The notes: generated by a model from the letters alone, not told the origin. 39,622 nt of DNA from Armatimonadaceae bacterium (GCA_030446525.1 JAUJNC010000014.1:1-39622), one strand, 5' to 3'. Shown: positions 24,564-33,748, numbered from the stretch's first letter. Made by a program: numbers and translations.

Positions 24564-25073
24564 TCACCCGCCGGAATCATTGTCCAGCATGCGGCGAAAG
24601 GCGGCGGCCATGGAGCGCGCCTCCTGCGGTCCGAGGAAGCGGGCGAAGTGGCGGGCGATGGCGTCGCGGTACGCCGGCCAGGTGCGCTCGCGCTCCCGCA
24701 GCCCCGCCTCGGTGATCGTCACGTCGATGGCACGCCGGTCGGTCGAACTGTGAGCGCGGCGCAGGTAGCCCGCCGCCTCCAGCCGGTCCACCAGGCGCGT
24801 CAGGCCGCTGCGGCTCACCAGCACGGCGTCGGCGAGCTGGCCCATGCGCAGCGTCCCCCCCTCGGCCTCCTCCAGCGTGAGCAGCACGTCGTACCAGTCC
24901 CAGGGCAGCACGCCCGCCGCCGCCAGATCCCTGTCGATCCGGTCCAGAAGCCGCGCCCGAGCCGTCAGGAACAGCCGCCACGCCGCCTTCTTCGTGTCAT
25001 CCAGCGCCCCATCCAGCACTCCGTCCCGCGCCTCGCCCGCTGTCACCTCGCCCGCTTCCGCCATCGTCGTCAT
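24564..25073 (-). CDS. MarR family transcriptional regulator
   Basis: 169 residues from ATG 25073; GGGAGGAG lies 7 bases upstream, and ATG 25064 is an alternative. The winged helix spans LPWDWYDVLLTLEEAEGGTLRM, GQLADAVLVSRSGLTRLVDRLEAAGYL (recognition helix) and SSTDRRAIDVTITEAGLRE (wing with the D-x-R-A motif). N-terminal and C-terminal helices form the dimer interface. It diverges from the SMR transporter gene over back-to-back promoters, the common arrangement for a repressor of a drug-efflux gene. Confidence 0.92.
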   Translation of the reverse strand: MTTMAEAGEVTAGEARDGVLDGALDDTKKAAWRLFLTARARLLDRIDRDLAAAGVLPWDWYDVLLTLEEAEGGTLRMGQLADAVLVSRSGLTRLVDRLEAAGYLRRAHSSTDRRAIDVTITEAGLRERERTWPAYRDAIARHFARFLGPQEARSMAAAFRRMLDNDSGG

Positions 25074-25157
25074 GCTCCTGCTCCTCCCCCTGCTCCTGTT
25101 CCTGCTGGTCTTCGCCGTGCGGGCCTGGACCCACCCTTCCCGACGGCCGCCCACAGA

Positions 25158-25186
25158 ATTCTACCCTGAAAAATTCCCGCTTGCAA
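25158..25186 (-). promoter_or_regulatory. Promoter of the MarR gene
   Basis: Minus strand TTGCAA (25186-25181), 17-base spacer, TAGAAT (25163-25158). The -35 hexamer is self-complementary and is shared with the plus-strand promoter. Confidence 0.6.
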
Positions 25187-25208
25187 ATATCAGAATTGAT
25201 GGTATAAT
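25181..25208 (+). promoter_or_regulatory. Divergent promoter of the SMR gene
   Basis: TTGCAA (25181-25186), 16-base spacer, perfect TATAAT (25203-25208), in an A+T-rich patch. ATCAGAATTGAT in the spacer is a small palindrome where MarR could bind and block both directions. Confidence 0.6.
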
Positions 25209-25231
25209 AATTTCATTTGGTAATATACTGA

Positions 25232-25657
25232 ATGAGAACGAAGAAGGGGCGACAGGAACACGCAGGCGGCAGGCACCCGGACGCGGGCATCGGAGGGGGC
25301 GAGGGTGGCGGTAGGGGACACTCTCAAAGGCTGATGCGGAGGCCAAGGGAGAGTGCCGGGGTAAAGGCGTGGGCGACGAGCCTCAAGTACACGGAAGGGT
25401 TCACCAAGTTCTGGCCGAGCGTGCTGAACGTGGCGCTGATGGCGACGAGCGTGTTCCTGTTGTCGCGGGCGCTCCGGCTGGTGCCGGTCGGCACCGGCTA
25501 CGCGATCTGGACGGGGATCGGGGCCATCGGGGCCACCCTCGTGAGCATGGCGCTCTTCCACGAGAACCAGAACATCGCACAGCGCTTGGGCTGGCTGCTG
25601 CTGATCCTCGTCGGCATCATCGGGCTCAAGCTCTCGTCGCCGGGCGCGGGCCACTGA
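25232..25657 (+). CDS. SMR-family (SugE/EmrE-like) transporter with a degenerate N-terminus
   Basis: From WATSLKYTEGFTKFWPS onward it is a clear small multidrug resistance protein: LNVALMATSVFLLSRAL (helix 2), PVGTGYAIWTGIGAIGATLVSMALF (helix 3 with the family signature) and LGWLLLILVGIIGLKL (helix 4). Helix 1 is missing: the 40-odd residues before it are Gly/Arg-rich and not membrane-like. The essential glutamate (normally AGxxExxWA) is absent, AGVKAWA standing in its place. The protein is therefore probably inactive as written, through a real 5' deletion or sequence errors. No ribosome site is seen at ATG 25232; ATG 25334 is an alternative. Confidence 0.7.
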   Translation: MRTKKGRQEHAGGRHPDAGIGGGEGGGRGHSQRLMRRPRESAGVKAWATSLKYTEGFTKFWPSVLNVALMATSVFLLSRALRLVPVGTGYAIWTGIGAIGATLVSMALFHENQNIAQRLGWLLLILVGIIGLKLSSPGAGH

Positions 25658-25691
25658 TAGCCGACGGCGGAATGGCGGGAAGGGGCAGGAC

Positions 25692-25897
25692 ATGACGAGG
25701 CAGGTGGCGCTGGTCACGGGGGCGAACAAGGGCATCGGACGGGAGGTCGCCCGGTCGACGTGACGGACGCACAAAGCATCGCGGCGGCACAGCGGATTGG
25801 CGCCGAGTTCGGGCGCCTGGACGTGCTGGTCAACAATGCCGGGGTCAAGGGCGACAGGGGCAGCCGCCGAGCGCCGTGCCCGCAGACGCGCTGCTGA
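25692..25897 (+). pseudogene. Short-chain dehydrogenase/reductase remnant
   Basis: ATG 25692 starts VALVTGANKGIGREVA (the TGxxxGIG cofactor motif), which runs into a stop at 25760 after RST. The next frame continues with DVTDAQSIAAA...GRLDVLVNNAG, the following SDR blocks, then degenerates to a stop at 25897. About 35 residues between the two motifs and the whole catalytic half (Tyr-x-x-x-Lys) are missing, so this is a decayed gene. It lies 34 bases after the equally damaged SMR gene. Confidence 0.8.
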
Positions 25898-25956
25898 AGG
25901 GGACCGATGCCGGCGCCCGACATCCTCCGTCAGCACGCCGGGCGCGGGTGGCGTCC

Positions 25957-25987
25957 GCCGGGAGGCGGTGCAGAGCCGCCTCCCGGC
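25957..25987. terminator. GC-rich hairpin after the SDR remnant
   Basis: GCCGGGAGGCGG and its exact complement flank a 7-base loop. No U-run follows. It could be a terminator-like or REP-like element. Confidence 0.45.
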
Positions 25988-26028
25988 GAAGCCGCGTTAG
26001 CCGCGCGGGGTTCGCGGGTATGCACAAG

Positions 26029-26045
26029 GGGGGCGCTGCGCCCCC
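26029..26045. repeat. Short REP-like palindrome
   Basis: GGGGGCG-CTG-CGCCCCC with a CAC tail, 31 bases before the small ORF at 26076. It shares the CGCCCCCAC end with the element at 22166. Confidence 0.4.
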
Positions 26046-26075
26046 ACAAACCTACTGCGAAAGGCGGCACATCCC

Positions 26076-26336
26076 ATGCCCCAACAGACCCTCACCGAAC
26101 GCGACATCAAGGTGCGCGAGGTCACCAACGTGCAGGCTTCGTGGACCGAGAAGGGGCCCGACCAGCCCGGCGTCTTCACGCTGCAGCTGATCCTGGATAA
26201 CGGCGCCGAAGAGTATATCCTGCGCCCCGACAGCGACGACGTGGACCTGATGCTCAAGCTGTTCGGGCGCAGCAGCCACGCCATGTTCGACATGGAGCGC
26301 AAGGTGCTCATGTTCGGCAACCTGACGGTCAAGTAA
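26076..26336 (+). CDS. Small hypothetical protein
   Basis: 86 residues from ATG 26076, with a weak GGCGG-like site upstream. No known family was recognised. The sequence is balanced and protein-like: polar start, then VTNVQASWTEKG, VFTLQLILDNGAEEYILRP, DDVDLMLKLFGRSSHAMFDM and KVLMFGNLTVK, suggesting a small alpha+beta fold with alternating strands. No signal peptide or membrane segment. It is one of only three intact-looking plus-strand genes here and converges on the ABC permease gene. Confidence 0.65.
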   Translation: MPQQTLTERDIKVREVTNVQASWTEKGPDQPGVFTLQLILDNGAEEYILRPDSDDVDLMLKLFGRSSHAMFDMERKVLMFGNLTVK

Positions 26337-26424
26337 CGCCGACGAAACGACGCGGGGACGGCCGGGGCGCGGTGGCGCCGCGCTTCGGCCTCGCGTCAGC
26401 CAGAAGCCTGGCGGCGCTGCACGA

Positions 26425-27417
26425 CTAGCCCCGGTTGGCGAGCCGTACGCGGAGCTGATCGAGCCCCACCGCCAGCAGCAGCACGGCGCCGCGCGCCACC
26501 TCCTGGTAGTAGCTCGACACGTTCAAGAGGGTCAGGCCGTTGTTGAGCGTGCCCAGGATGAGGACGCCCAGCAGGGTGCCCCCGATCGTGCCCTTGCCGC
26601 CGCTCAGGCTGGTGCCGCCCAGGATGACGGCGGCGATGACGCTCAGCTCGATGCCGGCCGCCGCCTGGGGCGCGCCCGCGCCGAGCTGCGACGCCAGGAA
26701 CACCCCCCCGAGCGCGGCGCCCAAGCCGGAGATCAGGTAGACCGCCATCTGGAGGCGGCGCACCGGCAATCCCGCCAGGCGGCTGGCCTCCCGGTTGCCG
26801 CCGACGGCGTAGATCGACCGGCCGAAGACCGTCGATTGCAGCGCCCAGCCGGCCGCCAGGAACAGCAGCGCCATCACTAGCGCCGGGAAAGGGACTCCCA
26901 GCAGATAGCCGCGCCCCAGAAAGCCGAAACCCTCGTCGCGCACGGTCTGGGTCAGGCCGCCCGAAGAGACGAAGGCGAGGCCGCGCGCGATCGAGAGCGT
27001 GCCGAGCGTGGCGATCAGCGGGTTGATGCCGGCCCGCGTGATCGCCAGGCCGTTGAAAAGGCCCACCACGAGGCCGACGAGCAGCGCCGCCAGCACCGCC
27101 GCCGAGATCGGCATGCGGTGCGACAGCTGCGCGACCGCGACCCCCGCCAGGGCCACCACCGAGCCGATCGAAAGGTCGATGCCGCCGGACACGATCACCA
27201 TCGTCATGGCGACCGCCATGATCCCGATCGTCGAGACTGCCACCAGGATGTTCAGGAAGTTGCCCACGCTCAGGAAGTACGGCGACAGCAGGCTCAGGGC
27301 GACCACGAGCAGGGCGTAGATCGCCAGCAGGCCTAGCGACTCCTGCCAGTGGAGGGGGCGACGGGATGCCGCAGCCGGCCGGCCCGCGCCGGCGCGCGGC
27401 CCCGCACGGTCCGTCAT
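26425..27417 (-). CDS. Sugar ABC transporter permease (RbsC/AraH-type)
   Basis: 330 residues with 8-10 hydrophobic segments. The family core is present: NILVAVSTIGIMAVAMTMVIVSGGIDLSIGSVVALAG, GLAITRAGINPLIATLGTLSIARGLAF, YAVGGNREASRLAGLPV and ILGGTSLSGGKGTIGGTLLGVLILGTLNNGL. It forms the membrane channel of a pentose/hexose importer with the ATPase gene, which it overlaps by four bases (ATGA), and the lipoprotein binding protein. Linkage to rhamnosidase and mutarotase suggests rhamnose as substrate. Only one permease is present, whereas the known RhaSTPQ importer has two. Confidence 0.93.
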   Translation of the reverse strand: MTDRAGPRAGAGRPAAASRRPLHWQESLGLLAIYALLVVALSLLSPYFLSVGNFLNILVAVSTIGIMAVAMTMVIVSGGIDLSIGSVVALAGVAVAQLSHRMPISAAVLAALLVGLVVGLFNGLAITRAGINPLIATLGTLSIARGLAFVSSGGLTQTVRDEGFGFLGRGYLLGVPFPALVMALLFLAAGWALQSTVFGRSIYAVGGNREASRLAGLPVRRLQMAVYLISGLGAALGGVFLASQLGAGAPQAAAGIELSVIAAVILGGTSLSGGKGTIGGTLLGVLILGTLNNGLTLLNVSSYYQEVARGAVLLLAVGLDQLRVRLANRG

Positions 27418-28896
27418 TCCCTTCCCTCCCCCGCCGCCGCGGCCAGGAGGCGCTCCTGGCTGGCCTGCGAACGCTCGAACGCGGCGACGGTGCGCCCGCG
27501 GGCGAAGATGAGAACCCGGTCGCTCAGGGCCAGCACTTCCTCCGTGTCGGTGGAGACCAGCACCAAACCCAGGCCCTGCCCGCGCAGATCCTCGAGCACG
27601 GCATAGATGTCGGCGCGCGCGCCGACGTCCACGCCCCGGGTGGGCTCGGCGAGCAGGAGCACGCGGGCGCCCGCCTCGAGCCAGCGCGCCAACACGACCT
27701 TCTGCTGGTTGCCGCCGCTCAGGGTGCCGACGGCCTGGCTCGCGCCGCGGGCGGCGCGGACCCCCAGGCGTTTGATCCAGTGCGCGGCCCGCTCCTCCCC
27801 GCGCCCCCGCCGGAAGACGCCGCCGCGCGAGATGGCCCGCCAGTTCCCGAGCGTCAGGTTATCGGCGACGCTCATCCCGAGAACCAGCCCCTCCCCCTTG
27901 CGGTCCTCGGGCACGAAGCCGATGCCGCAGCGCTTGCCGTCGCGCGGGGAGGTGACGGTCACGGGCCTGCCCGCCACCGTGATCCGCCCGGACGCGGCGG
28001 GCGCCGCGCCGAAGAGGGCCCGGACCACTTCCGTCTGGCCCGCGCCCAGCAGGCCGTACAGGCCGACGATCTCCCCGGCCTGGACGGTGAAGCTGACGTC
28101 CTCGAAGGCGCCGGGCCGCGTCAGGCGGGACACCTCGAGCACCGGGGCGCCGGGCGCGCCGTGCCGCGCGGGGTACAGGGCTTCCATCTCCCGCCCGACC
28201 ATCATGCGCACGATGTCGGTACGGGTCACCTCGGCCACCGCCGCGTCGCCCGCCACCTTGCCGTCGCGCAGGACCGTGACGCGCTGGGCGACCTGCCCCA
28301 CCTCGTCCAGGCGGTGGGAGATGTAGACGACGGCCGTGCCCTGCGCGCGCAGCGCGGCGATGGCCTCGAAAAGCAGACGGACCTCGCGCGCGGTCAGGGC
28401 CGCCGTGGGCTCGTCCATGACCAGGATGCGCGCCTGGCCGGGAAGGGCCCTGGCGATCTCGACGATCTGCTTGCCGACGCTGAGCGCGCCGCCCCCGCTC
28501 CCGGGGGTCGATGTCGGCCTTGAGGACCGAGTATCTCCGCGGTGCGGCGCCGCGCCCGCCAGTCGACCATCAGCGCGCCGAGCGGCCCGGCCCGGCGCGG
28601 CAGACGCCCCATCAGCACGTTCTCCGCCACGGAAAGGTCCGGCGCGTAGTTCGGCTCCTGGTGGATGACGCGGATGCCCGCGGCCTCGGCGTCGCGCGGC
28701 GACCGGAACTCGGCGGGCCTGCCGTCGAGCAGGATCTGCCCCGCGTCGCGCGTAGTCGCCGCTCAGGATCTTGATCAGCGTCGACTTCCCGGCGCCCGTT
28801 CTCGCCGAGCAGGGCCAGGACCTCGCCACGGTGCAGCGTCAGGTCCACGCCGTGCAGCACCTCGACGCCGGAGAAGCGCTTCGTTATGCCGCGCAT
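27414..28896 (-). pseudogene. Sugar ABC importer ATPase (RbsA/MglA-type), several frameshifts near the 5' end
   Basis: A double-ATPase of about 490 residues. It begins [19 protein letters not shown] and LALLGENG (Walker A start). One surplus G near 28797 moves the frame to [16 protein letters not shown]; one missing base near 28748 leads on to [18 protein letters not shown]. More shifts near 28495-28510 lead to LSVGKQIVEIARALPG, ILVMDEPTAALT and the intact second half with VGLYGLLGAGQTEV (degenerate second Walker A, usual for the family), LSGGNQQKVVLARWL and AEPTRGVDVGARADI. Continuous family similarity across shifts argues for sequence error. If real, the importer is inactive. It starts 28 bases after the binding protein and overlaps the permease start. 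Confidence 0.8.
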
Positions 28897-28924
28897 GGCG
28901 AGAAGAGGATGCGGTCGCCATGGG

Positions 28925-29940
28925 CTACTTCGGGTCGTTCGGGTAGTACTGGTCCACGTTGTCCTTGGTCAGGAAAACGTGGTCGGTGTAGATCGCCGGG
29001 GGGGCTCCTCCTTTGAGCTTCCTCAGCAGCGCCGGGATGATCTTGTCGCCGTACTTCTCCGGGAACAGGCCGTCGAGCCGACCTGCGGGCTGCCGGGCTT
29101 GCGGATCTGTTCGCGCCCGCGCTCGCTGGCGTCCACGGCCACGACGGCGATATGGTCCTTGCGGCCCGCCGCCTCCGCGGCGGCGATCGCGCCCTGGGCG
29201 GTGTCGTCGTTGATGCACACGACGGCGATGTGGCGCGCGTCCGGGAGCGTGGTCAGGGTGGCCGCCTCCAGCCGCCGGGCCTCCTCCAGCGTGTTCTTGC
29301 TGTCCAGGTGCCTGACCTTCGACTCCGGGATCTCGCCCACGACCGACTGCAGGCCCTCGCGCTGGCCCCGCAGGCGCGCCGCCGGGATCGGGCCGGACTG
29401 GGGCAGCTCCAGCATGATCAGCGCGTCCACCTGCCCGTTCCAGTGTTCTTTGATCCAGCGGCCCAGCCCCTCGCCGGCCATCCGCCCCGCCACGGGGTTG
29501 TTGACCCCGAAGAAGGTCGCGCCGGGCATCGGGATGTCGATGGCGACCACGGGGACGTTCCTTTCCCGGAACTTGTCCATGATGACTTTGCCGAACTTCT
29601 CGTCGGTCTGGAACTCGATCACGGCGTCCACGCCCTGCGTGAGGAAGCTGTTCGCGTTGTTCAGCGCGGTCGCGCCGTCGAGTTTGTTGTCGGCCGTGAC
29701 CAGGTCGACGTTGCCCGCCTCTTTGGCGGCCCTCTCGATCCCTTCCCGCACGCGGACCGCGAAGGGGATGTCTTCGGTGAGGTTCGCGAAGCCGATCTTG
29801 TAACGCCCGCCCTCCGCCGGGCCGCCGGGGGCAGAACCGGCGGTCTGCGTGCCGCGATTGCAGGCGGTGAGCAGCAGCGTCCCCGCCGCCGCGGCCAGGG
29901 CGAGCCGCCTCGGCAGGCCCTTCGAGGAACCGTGCAGCAT
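28925..29940 (-). pseudogene. Sugar-binding lipoprotein of the ABC importer, one frameshift near the C-terminus
   Basis: About 338 residues, periplasmic-binding-protein-4 type. A signal peptide with lipobox LLTAC places C27 at the lipidated N-terminus. KIGFANLTEDIPFAVRVREG and VDAVIEFQTDEKFGKVIMD form lobe 1; VAIDIPMPGATFFGVNN and VVCINDDTAQGAIAAAEAAG lead on to VAVVAVDASERG. Near 29080 a missing G in ACGGCC moves the frame to GLFPEKYGDKIIPALLRKL, which ends [13 protein letters not shown] at 28925. It follows the mutarotase by 17 bases. Rhamnose or a rhamnose-containing oligomer is the likely ligand, by context only. Confidence 0.82.
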
Positions 29941-29957
29941 TGCTTCTGTAACTCCTG

Positions 29958-30272
29958 TCAGTCGAGATGGAAAACTTCATCGAGCTCGGCGGCGGCGGGG
30001 CTGTGGTCGGGGTTGGTCGCCATGACATCCCGCATCGCCGCCCACCAGCGCCGGCAGACCTCGGTCCGGGCGATCGCCAGCCAGCGCTCTTCGTCCTCGA
30101 TCTCTACATAGGCAAAGAGCTTGTGACTGGCCCGGTCGAGGAAGATCGAGTAGTTGTGGACGCCGTGCGCCTTGAGGGCGGACTGCAGTTCCGGCCAGAT
30201 CGGGTTGTGCCGACGCCGGTACTCGTCCTCCTGTCCGGGGTTCACGGTCATGATGAACGCCTTACGGGTCAT
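29958..30272 (-). CDS. rhaM: L-rhamnose mutarotase
   Basis: 104 residues, the exact family length, from ATG 30272 with GAGGAG seven to eight bases upstream. It is a dimeric ferredoxin-like fold: [27 protein letters not shown] (catalytic His of the YxxRHxxIWPE block), [24 protein letters not shown], and [19 protein letters not shown] (the conserved Trp pair). It speeds interconversion of alpha- and beta-L-rhamnose so the sugar freed by GH78 can be taken up or processed. It lies between the rhamnosidase (65-base gap) and the importer genes and is the firmest marker that this locus handles rhamnose. Confidence 0.95.
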   Translation of the reverse strand: MTRKAFIMTVNPGQEDEYRRRHNPIWPELQSALKAHGVHNYSIFLDRASHKLFAYVEIEDEERWLAIARTEVCRRWWAAMRDVMATNPDHSPAAAELDEVFHLD

Positions 30273-30337
30273 GTTCGCTCCTCGCGGGAAAGGTTGGTGC
30301 ACGGGCGCAGGCAGTCTACCAAACGGCGCCGGCTTTG

Positions 30338-32437
30338 TCAATGTCCCCCCCGCACCAGGGTGTGCGACCCCGAGCCGACCGGCCCGATGACGATGAACCG
30401 CCCCTCTGCCCTCCCCGCCCGCGGGACGCCGTCCACGACCACGGTCGGGTCGTCCCCGCCCAGGCGCGGCAGGTGGATCTGGGCCGACGTGTTGGCCGGC
30501 AGGCGCACGTCCAACGCGAAGCGCGCCGCCGAGGACTCGAAGGCCACGTGCACCGTCCCGCGGACGGTGGGCAGGTCCAGGGACGCCCGCCCCAGTCCTC
30601 CCGGCTGCGGGCGGATGCGCATCCTGCGGAAGCCCGGCTCGACCGGCTCGATCCCCATCAGCAGCCGCGGAATGATGTTGGCCGGGGCGGCGCCCCAGGC
30701 GTGGTTCCAGTCCTGGTTGGGCTTGTATTTGTTGTCCCAGGCCTCCAGCGTGATCGTGCTTCCCACGCCGTAGAGCATGTGCGCCCAGCTGCGGTCGGTC
30801 CGGGCGGTCATCAGCGCCAGGGCGTGATCGGCCTGCCCGCTCTGGTAGAGCGCTTCCAGCAGATACTGCGCCGCGTAGACGCTGCAGGCCATGCCCTTGC
30901 CGCGGACGAACGCCGCCACCCGCGCCGCCCGGTCCGCCGGCACCAGCCCGAACGCGAGCGGGAACAGGTTGGCGTGCAGCGAGCTGTGGTCGCTGCCCTC
31001 GCCATCAAGGTACAAGCCGCTCTTTTCGTCGAACAGCCTGGTGTTGAAGGCCCGCGCAACCCGGTCGGCGCCCTGGCGGAAGGCTTCGGCGTCCGCGGCC
31101 TTTCCCGACGCCTCCGCGATCCGGGCCATCAGGGTCATGGCCCGGTAGTGGAAGGCGTTCACGACGGTATTGACGGGCCGCATATCGTAGCCGTCGCGCT
31201 CGCCCAAGGGCCAGTCCACGATGTCGCGGATGCTGTCCCGGTGGATCGAGGCGAGAACCCCCTGCGGGACCGGCGGCGCCGTGCTGATCAGGCCGTCGTC
31301 CCGCGCCAGGCCGCGGAGCGTCTTGGCCTTGAGGTCCCCATAAAACTCCGCCAGGCTGTCGGCGTCGCCGGTGTACAGGTAGTCCGCCCAGGCCATCAGG
31401 ACCGAGTGCAGTATCCATTCCGTCGGCCAGGTCGGGTGCAGGATGAGGTATTCGTGGCTGTGGCGGGCCAGCGTGTACTCGCGGTCGCACGCGTAGTGGC
31501 CCAGCTGGTTGATGTAGGCGTCGGCCTCGTAGGGCAGCCGCTCGCGGTCGCCGTCGACGTACAGGCCGCAGAAGCTGGTGGCCTTCATGCTGTAGCGGCA
31601 CAGCTCCCAGACGTCGTTGAGCACCGGGTCGGAGGAGAAGAACCGGGCCGCGGCATCGTCGAACGGGTAGTGCGCCGCCGCCTGCCGGGCCGTGTCCCTG
31701 TCGATCGCCGACGGGCAGTTCTCCACCTCCGCGTAGCGGAACGGCATGACGGGCCCGATCTCGGGCGGCATCCGGCGCCGGTCCTTCTCGCCCAGCGGCA
31801 CGGTGTACACGTGCCTGCCCGCGTTCAGCACGAGTTCCGCCCGGTGGCAGCGGATCGACCCGCCGGGGTTGCGGTGCACCCGGTGCGGGCCGTCCAGGGC
31901 CTCCCCCATGTGGACGACGACCTTCGTGCCGCTCTGCGGGCTGGAGATGGTCAGCGTAAGGGCGCCGAAGGCCGCCCGGCCGAAGTCGAGGAAGTAATGG
32001 CCTTTCGCGGTTTCGATGACGCGGGCCGGGGCGATCTCCGTCCGCTCGACGGGATAGCGGGCAACGGTCAGCCGGTCCTGCGCCTTCGCGCCCGCGCCGA
32101 CCGGGCGGTCGCGGAGCGCGCCCGTCCGGAACCGCTGAGCCGCCGACCACGTGCTGGCCGCGCCCTGCCGGTTCCAGGTCCGCACCCTCCAGCAGTAGGA
32201 GCGGCCCGATTCCAGCGGTCTGCCGGCGTACGCGACGGCGGTGCTCTGGTCGGAGGCGACTTTGCCCGAATCCCAGACACAGTCGCCCGCCCGCTCCAGC
32301 GCCGCCGCGGTGGCGGCAACGCGAACCTGGTAGGCCGACTGCCCGTCGTCGTTTGCGTCCGAGTTGACGATCCAGCTGAGCTTGGGCCGCGGATCGGTGA
32401 TCTCGGCCCGCTCGGGCACGGCCAGCAGCTCGCACAT
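30338..32437 (-). CDS. GH78 alpha-L-rhamnosidase (5' end disturbed)
   Basis: 699 residues from ATG 32437. The N-terminal [24 protein letters not shown] is the rhamnosidase fibronectin-like start, and [16 protein letters not shown] and [14 protein letters not shown] follow. The (alpha/alpha)6 catalytic domain has [19 protein letters not shown] (general-acid region), [21 protein letters not shown], and [30 protein letters not shown] with the catalytic-side Glu. A C-terminal beta domain ends at 30338. It releases terminal L-rhamnose from rhamnogalacturonan, glycosides or rhamnolipid-like glycans. No signal peptide is visible, but the native start is probably lost: just upstream, 32447-32500 is a run of G and C, and the frame through it gives only Gly/Pro. 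Confidence 0.9.
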   Translation of the reverse strand: MCELLAVPERAEITDPRPKLSWIVNSDANDDGQSAYQVRVAATAAALERAGDCVWDSGKVASDQSTAVAYAGRPLESGRSYCWRVRTWNRQGAASTWSAAQRFRTGALRDRPVGAGAKAQDRLTVARYPVERTEIAPARVIETAKGHYFLDFGRAAFGALTLTISSPQSGTKVVVHMGEALDGPHRVHRNPGGSIRCHRAELVLNAGRHVYTVPLGEKDRRRMPPEIGPVMPFRYAEVENCPSAIDRDTARQAAAHYPFDDAAARFFSSDPVLNDVWELCRYSMKATSFCGLYVDGDRERLPYEADAYINQLGHYACDREYTLARHSHEYLILHPTWPTEWILHSVLMAWADYLYTGDADSLAEFYGDLKAKTLRGLARDDGLISTAPPVPQGVLASIHRDSIRDIVDWPLGERDGYDMRPVNTVVNAFHYRAMTLMARIAEASGKAADAEAFRQGADRVARAFNTRLFDEKSGLYLDGEGSDHSSLHANLFPLAFGLVPADRAARVAAFVRGKGMACSVYAAQYLLEALYQSGQADHALALMTARTDRSWAHMLYGVGSTITLEAWDNKYKPNQDWNHAWGAAPANIIPRLLMGIEPVEPGFRRMRIRPQPGGLGRASLDLPTVRGTVHVAFESSAARFALDVRLPANTSAQIHLPRLGGDDPTVVVDGVPRAGRAEGRFIVIGPVGSGSHTLVRGGH

Positions 32438-32446
32438 CAGCCCGGT

Positions 32447-32580
32447 CGGGGGGGGGGGCCCCCGCGGGCCCCCCCCCGGCGCCCCCCCCCCCACCCCCAC
32501 GACCCACGATGCGGGGGTCTGAAAATTTATATCCACACAACGGGAGAGCGGAGGGTGGGGGACTAGAGGTGAGTTGGGGG
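32447..32580. other. Homopolymer-rich junction of doubtful sequence
   Basis: Runs of 10 G, 9 C and 12 C alternate in about 55 bases, followed by an A+T-rich patch (GAAAATTTATATCC) unlike the surroundings. The start of the GH78 gene and the end of the dehydratase gene both fall apart here. It looks like a gap closed with low-quality bases or a misjoin. Confidence 0.75.
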
Positions 32581-33678
32581 TAACCCGGGGTCTTCGCTCG
32601 GCACCAGCCAGCTGCTCACGGGGAACGTTTCGCCCGGCAGCCGCCGTTTTTCGACCAGCGGCACGCCGGGCGGGGTGCTGACGAAGACCATACCCAGGGC
32701 ACCGACGGCAGCACAACTGGCGCCGTCTGGAACGCGTGCTTGCCGCCGGCGTGCAGGATCACACCATCCCCGCCGCGTCCGCCGCCGCCGCGACCTTTCG
32801 ACAGGTCGTTGCGCCGCCGCACCAGTTGATGTCGGGTTGCAGGATGTCCACCACCTGTGGCGGGCCGCCCACTGGAACGGACATGGTGTACCAGTGCTCG
32901 TCCAGGCCAGCGTCTGCCACGGTAGCCGTCGCGCAGCGCGACGGGCGTCGAAGCCTTCGGGATCAGCACCTCGATCCACTTCAGCCAGGGTGCAGCGTCT
33001 CGGCGAGGCGCACGTTCAGCTCGATGTCGAAGCCATCCAGCAGTCCAGCATCACCGTAGTCGTCGCCGATCTGCTCGAGGAAGCACCCGGCGACGAACGC
33101 CTTGCGCCCTGCGGATGCTCAGACCGTCGGCGGGGCCGTGGGGCATGCCAGCTTGAACGCGCGGAAGCTTCCGGCCCTGACATACCAGTCCACGTCGTTG
33201 CCCGTGCAGTAGCAGAAAAGGCGCCCCTCCTGGGGGCCGCCCAGCAGCGCGCAGCACCGGCTTGCCCAACAGCTGGCCCCTGCACGTCCCACAAGGTGCC
33301 AGGTCCACCGCGCTGACGGCGTAGGAGGCCAGCCCGGTGAGCCGCAGGGCTTGGTCAGGCGGGAACATCATGTCGGCCAGCTTTTTCCGCGGCCAGGCAG
33401 TCCTCCTGGAGGAGCCTGCGGCGCGAGGTGGTCCTCGATCACGGCCGCGACCGGGCGCCCGTATCCGTGGTCCCAGGCCCCACGTGCCGTCCTCCACCGT
33501 GACCTTGCACCACACCCTTCCCACTTCGGCAGTTACAGGCCGCGGTGCGCCTTGACCTCGGGTAGCGCGACATGGGGTTGGCGACCTCGGCCTTCGCGTC
33601 CAGGGCGCGGCGCGGCGGGGTCCTGGCCTCCTGCGGCGGGGCGTCGAGCCGCAGGGCCCCGATCTCGGTGATCTTCAC
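32563..33678 (-). pseudogene. rhmD: L-rhamnonate dehydratase-like enolase-superfamily protein, many frameshifts
   Basis: Start GTG 33678 has AGGAGG five bases upstream and reads VKITEIGALRLDAPP. Pieces in alternating frames follow the family order: EVANPMSRYP (cf. ATPMSKYR in E. coli RhmD), VWCKVTVEDGTWGLG, KLADMMFPPDQALRLTGLAS, SAVDLA then WDVQGQ (barrel entry), MLDCWMA (metal Asp), LPWQTLA, PFQWAARHRW, VDILQPDINWCGGATT and VILHAGGKHAF (catalytic His), and VSTPPGVPLVEKRRLPGE near the end. The stop at 32563 lies beside the damaged junction, so the C-terminus is uncertain. The enzyme dehydrates L-rhamnonate to 2-keto-3-deoxy-L-rhamnonate in the non-phosphorylated rhamnose pathway. More than six indels are needed. 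Other acid-sugar dehydratases cannot be excluded. Confidence 0.72.
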
Positions 33679-33748
33679 GATGACCTCCTCGACTTGCGGG
33701 GGCCGGGCGGACTCGTCACCGGATCCTTCCGGCATGTCAGCACCCCGG

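Noticed and set aside
30335..32566. Plus-strand frame of about 740 codons opposite GH78
   Set aside because: Shadow of the rhamnosidase; no domain content.
32438..32716. GH78 reading frame continuing upstream through the G/C homopolymers
   Set aside because: It encodes only Gly/Pro runs and shadows the dehydratase gene; not a believable N-terminus.
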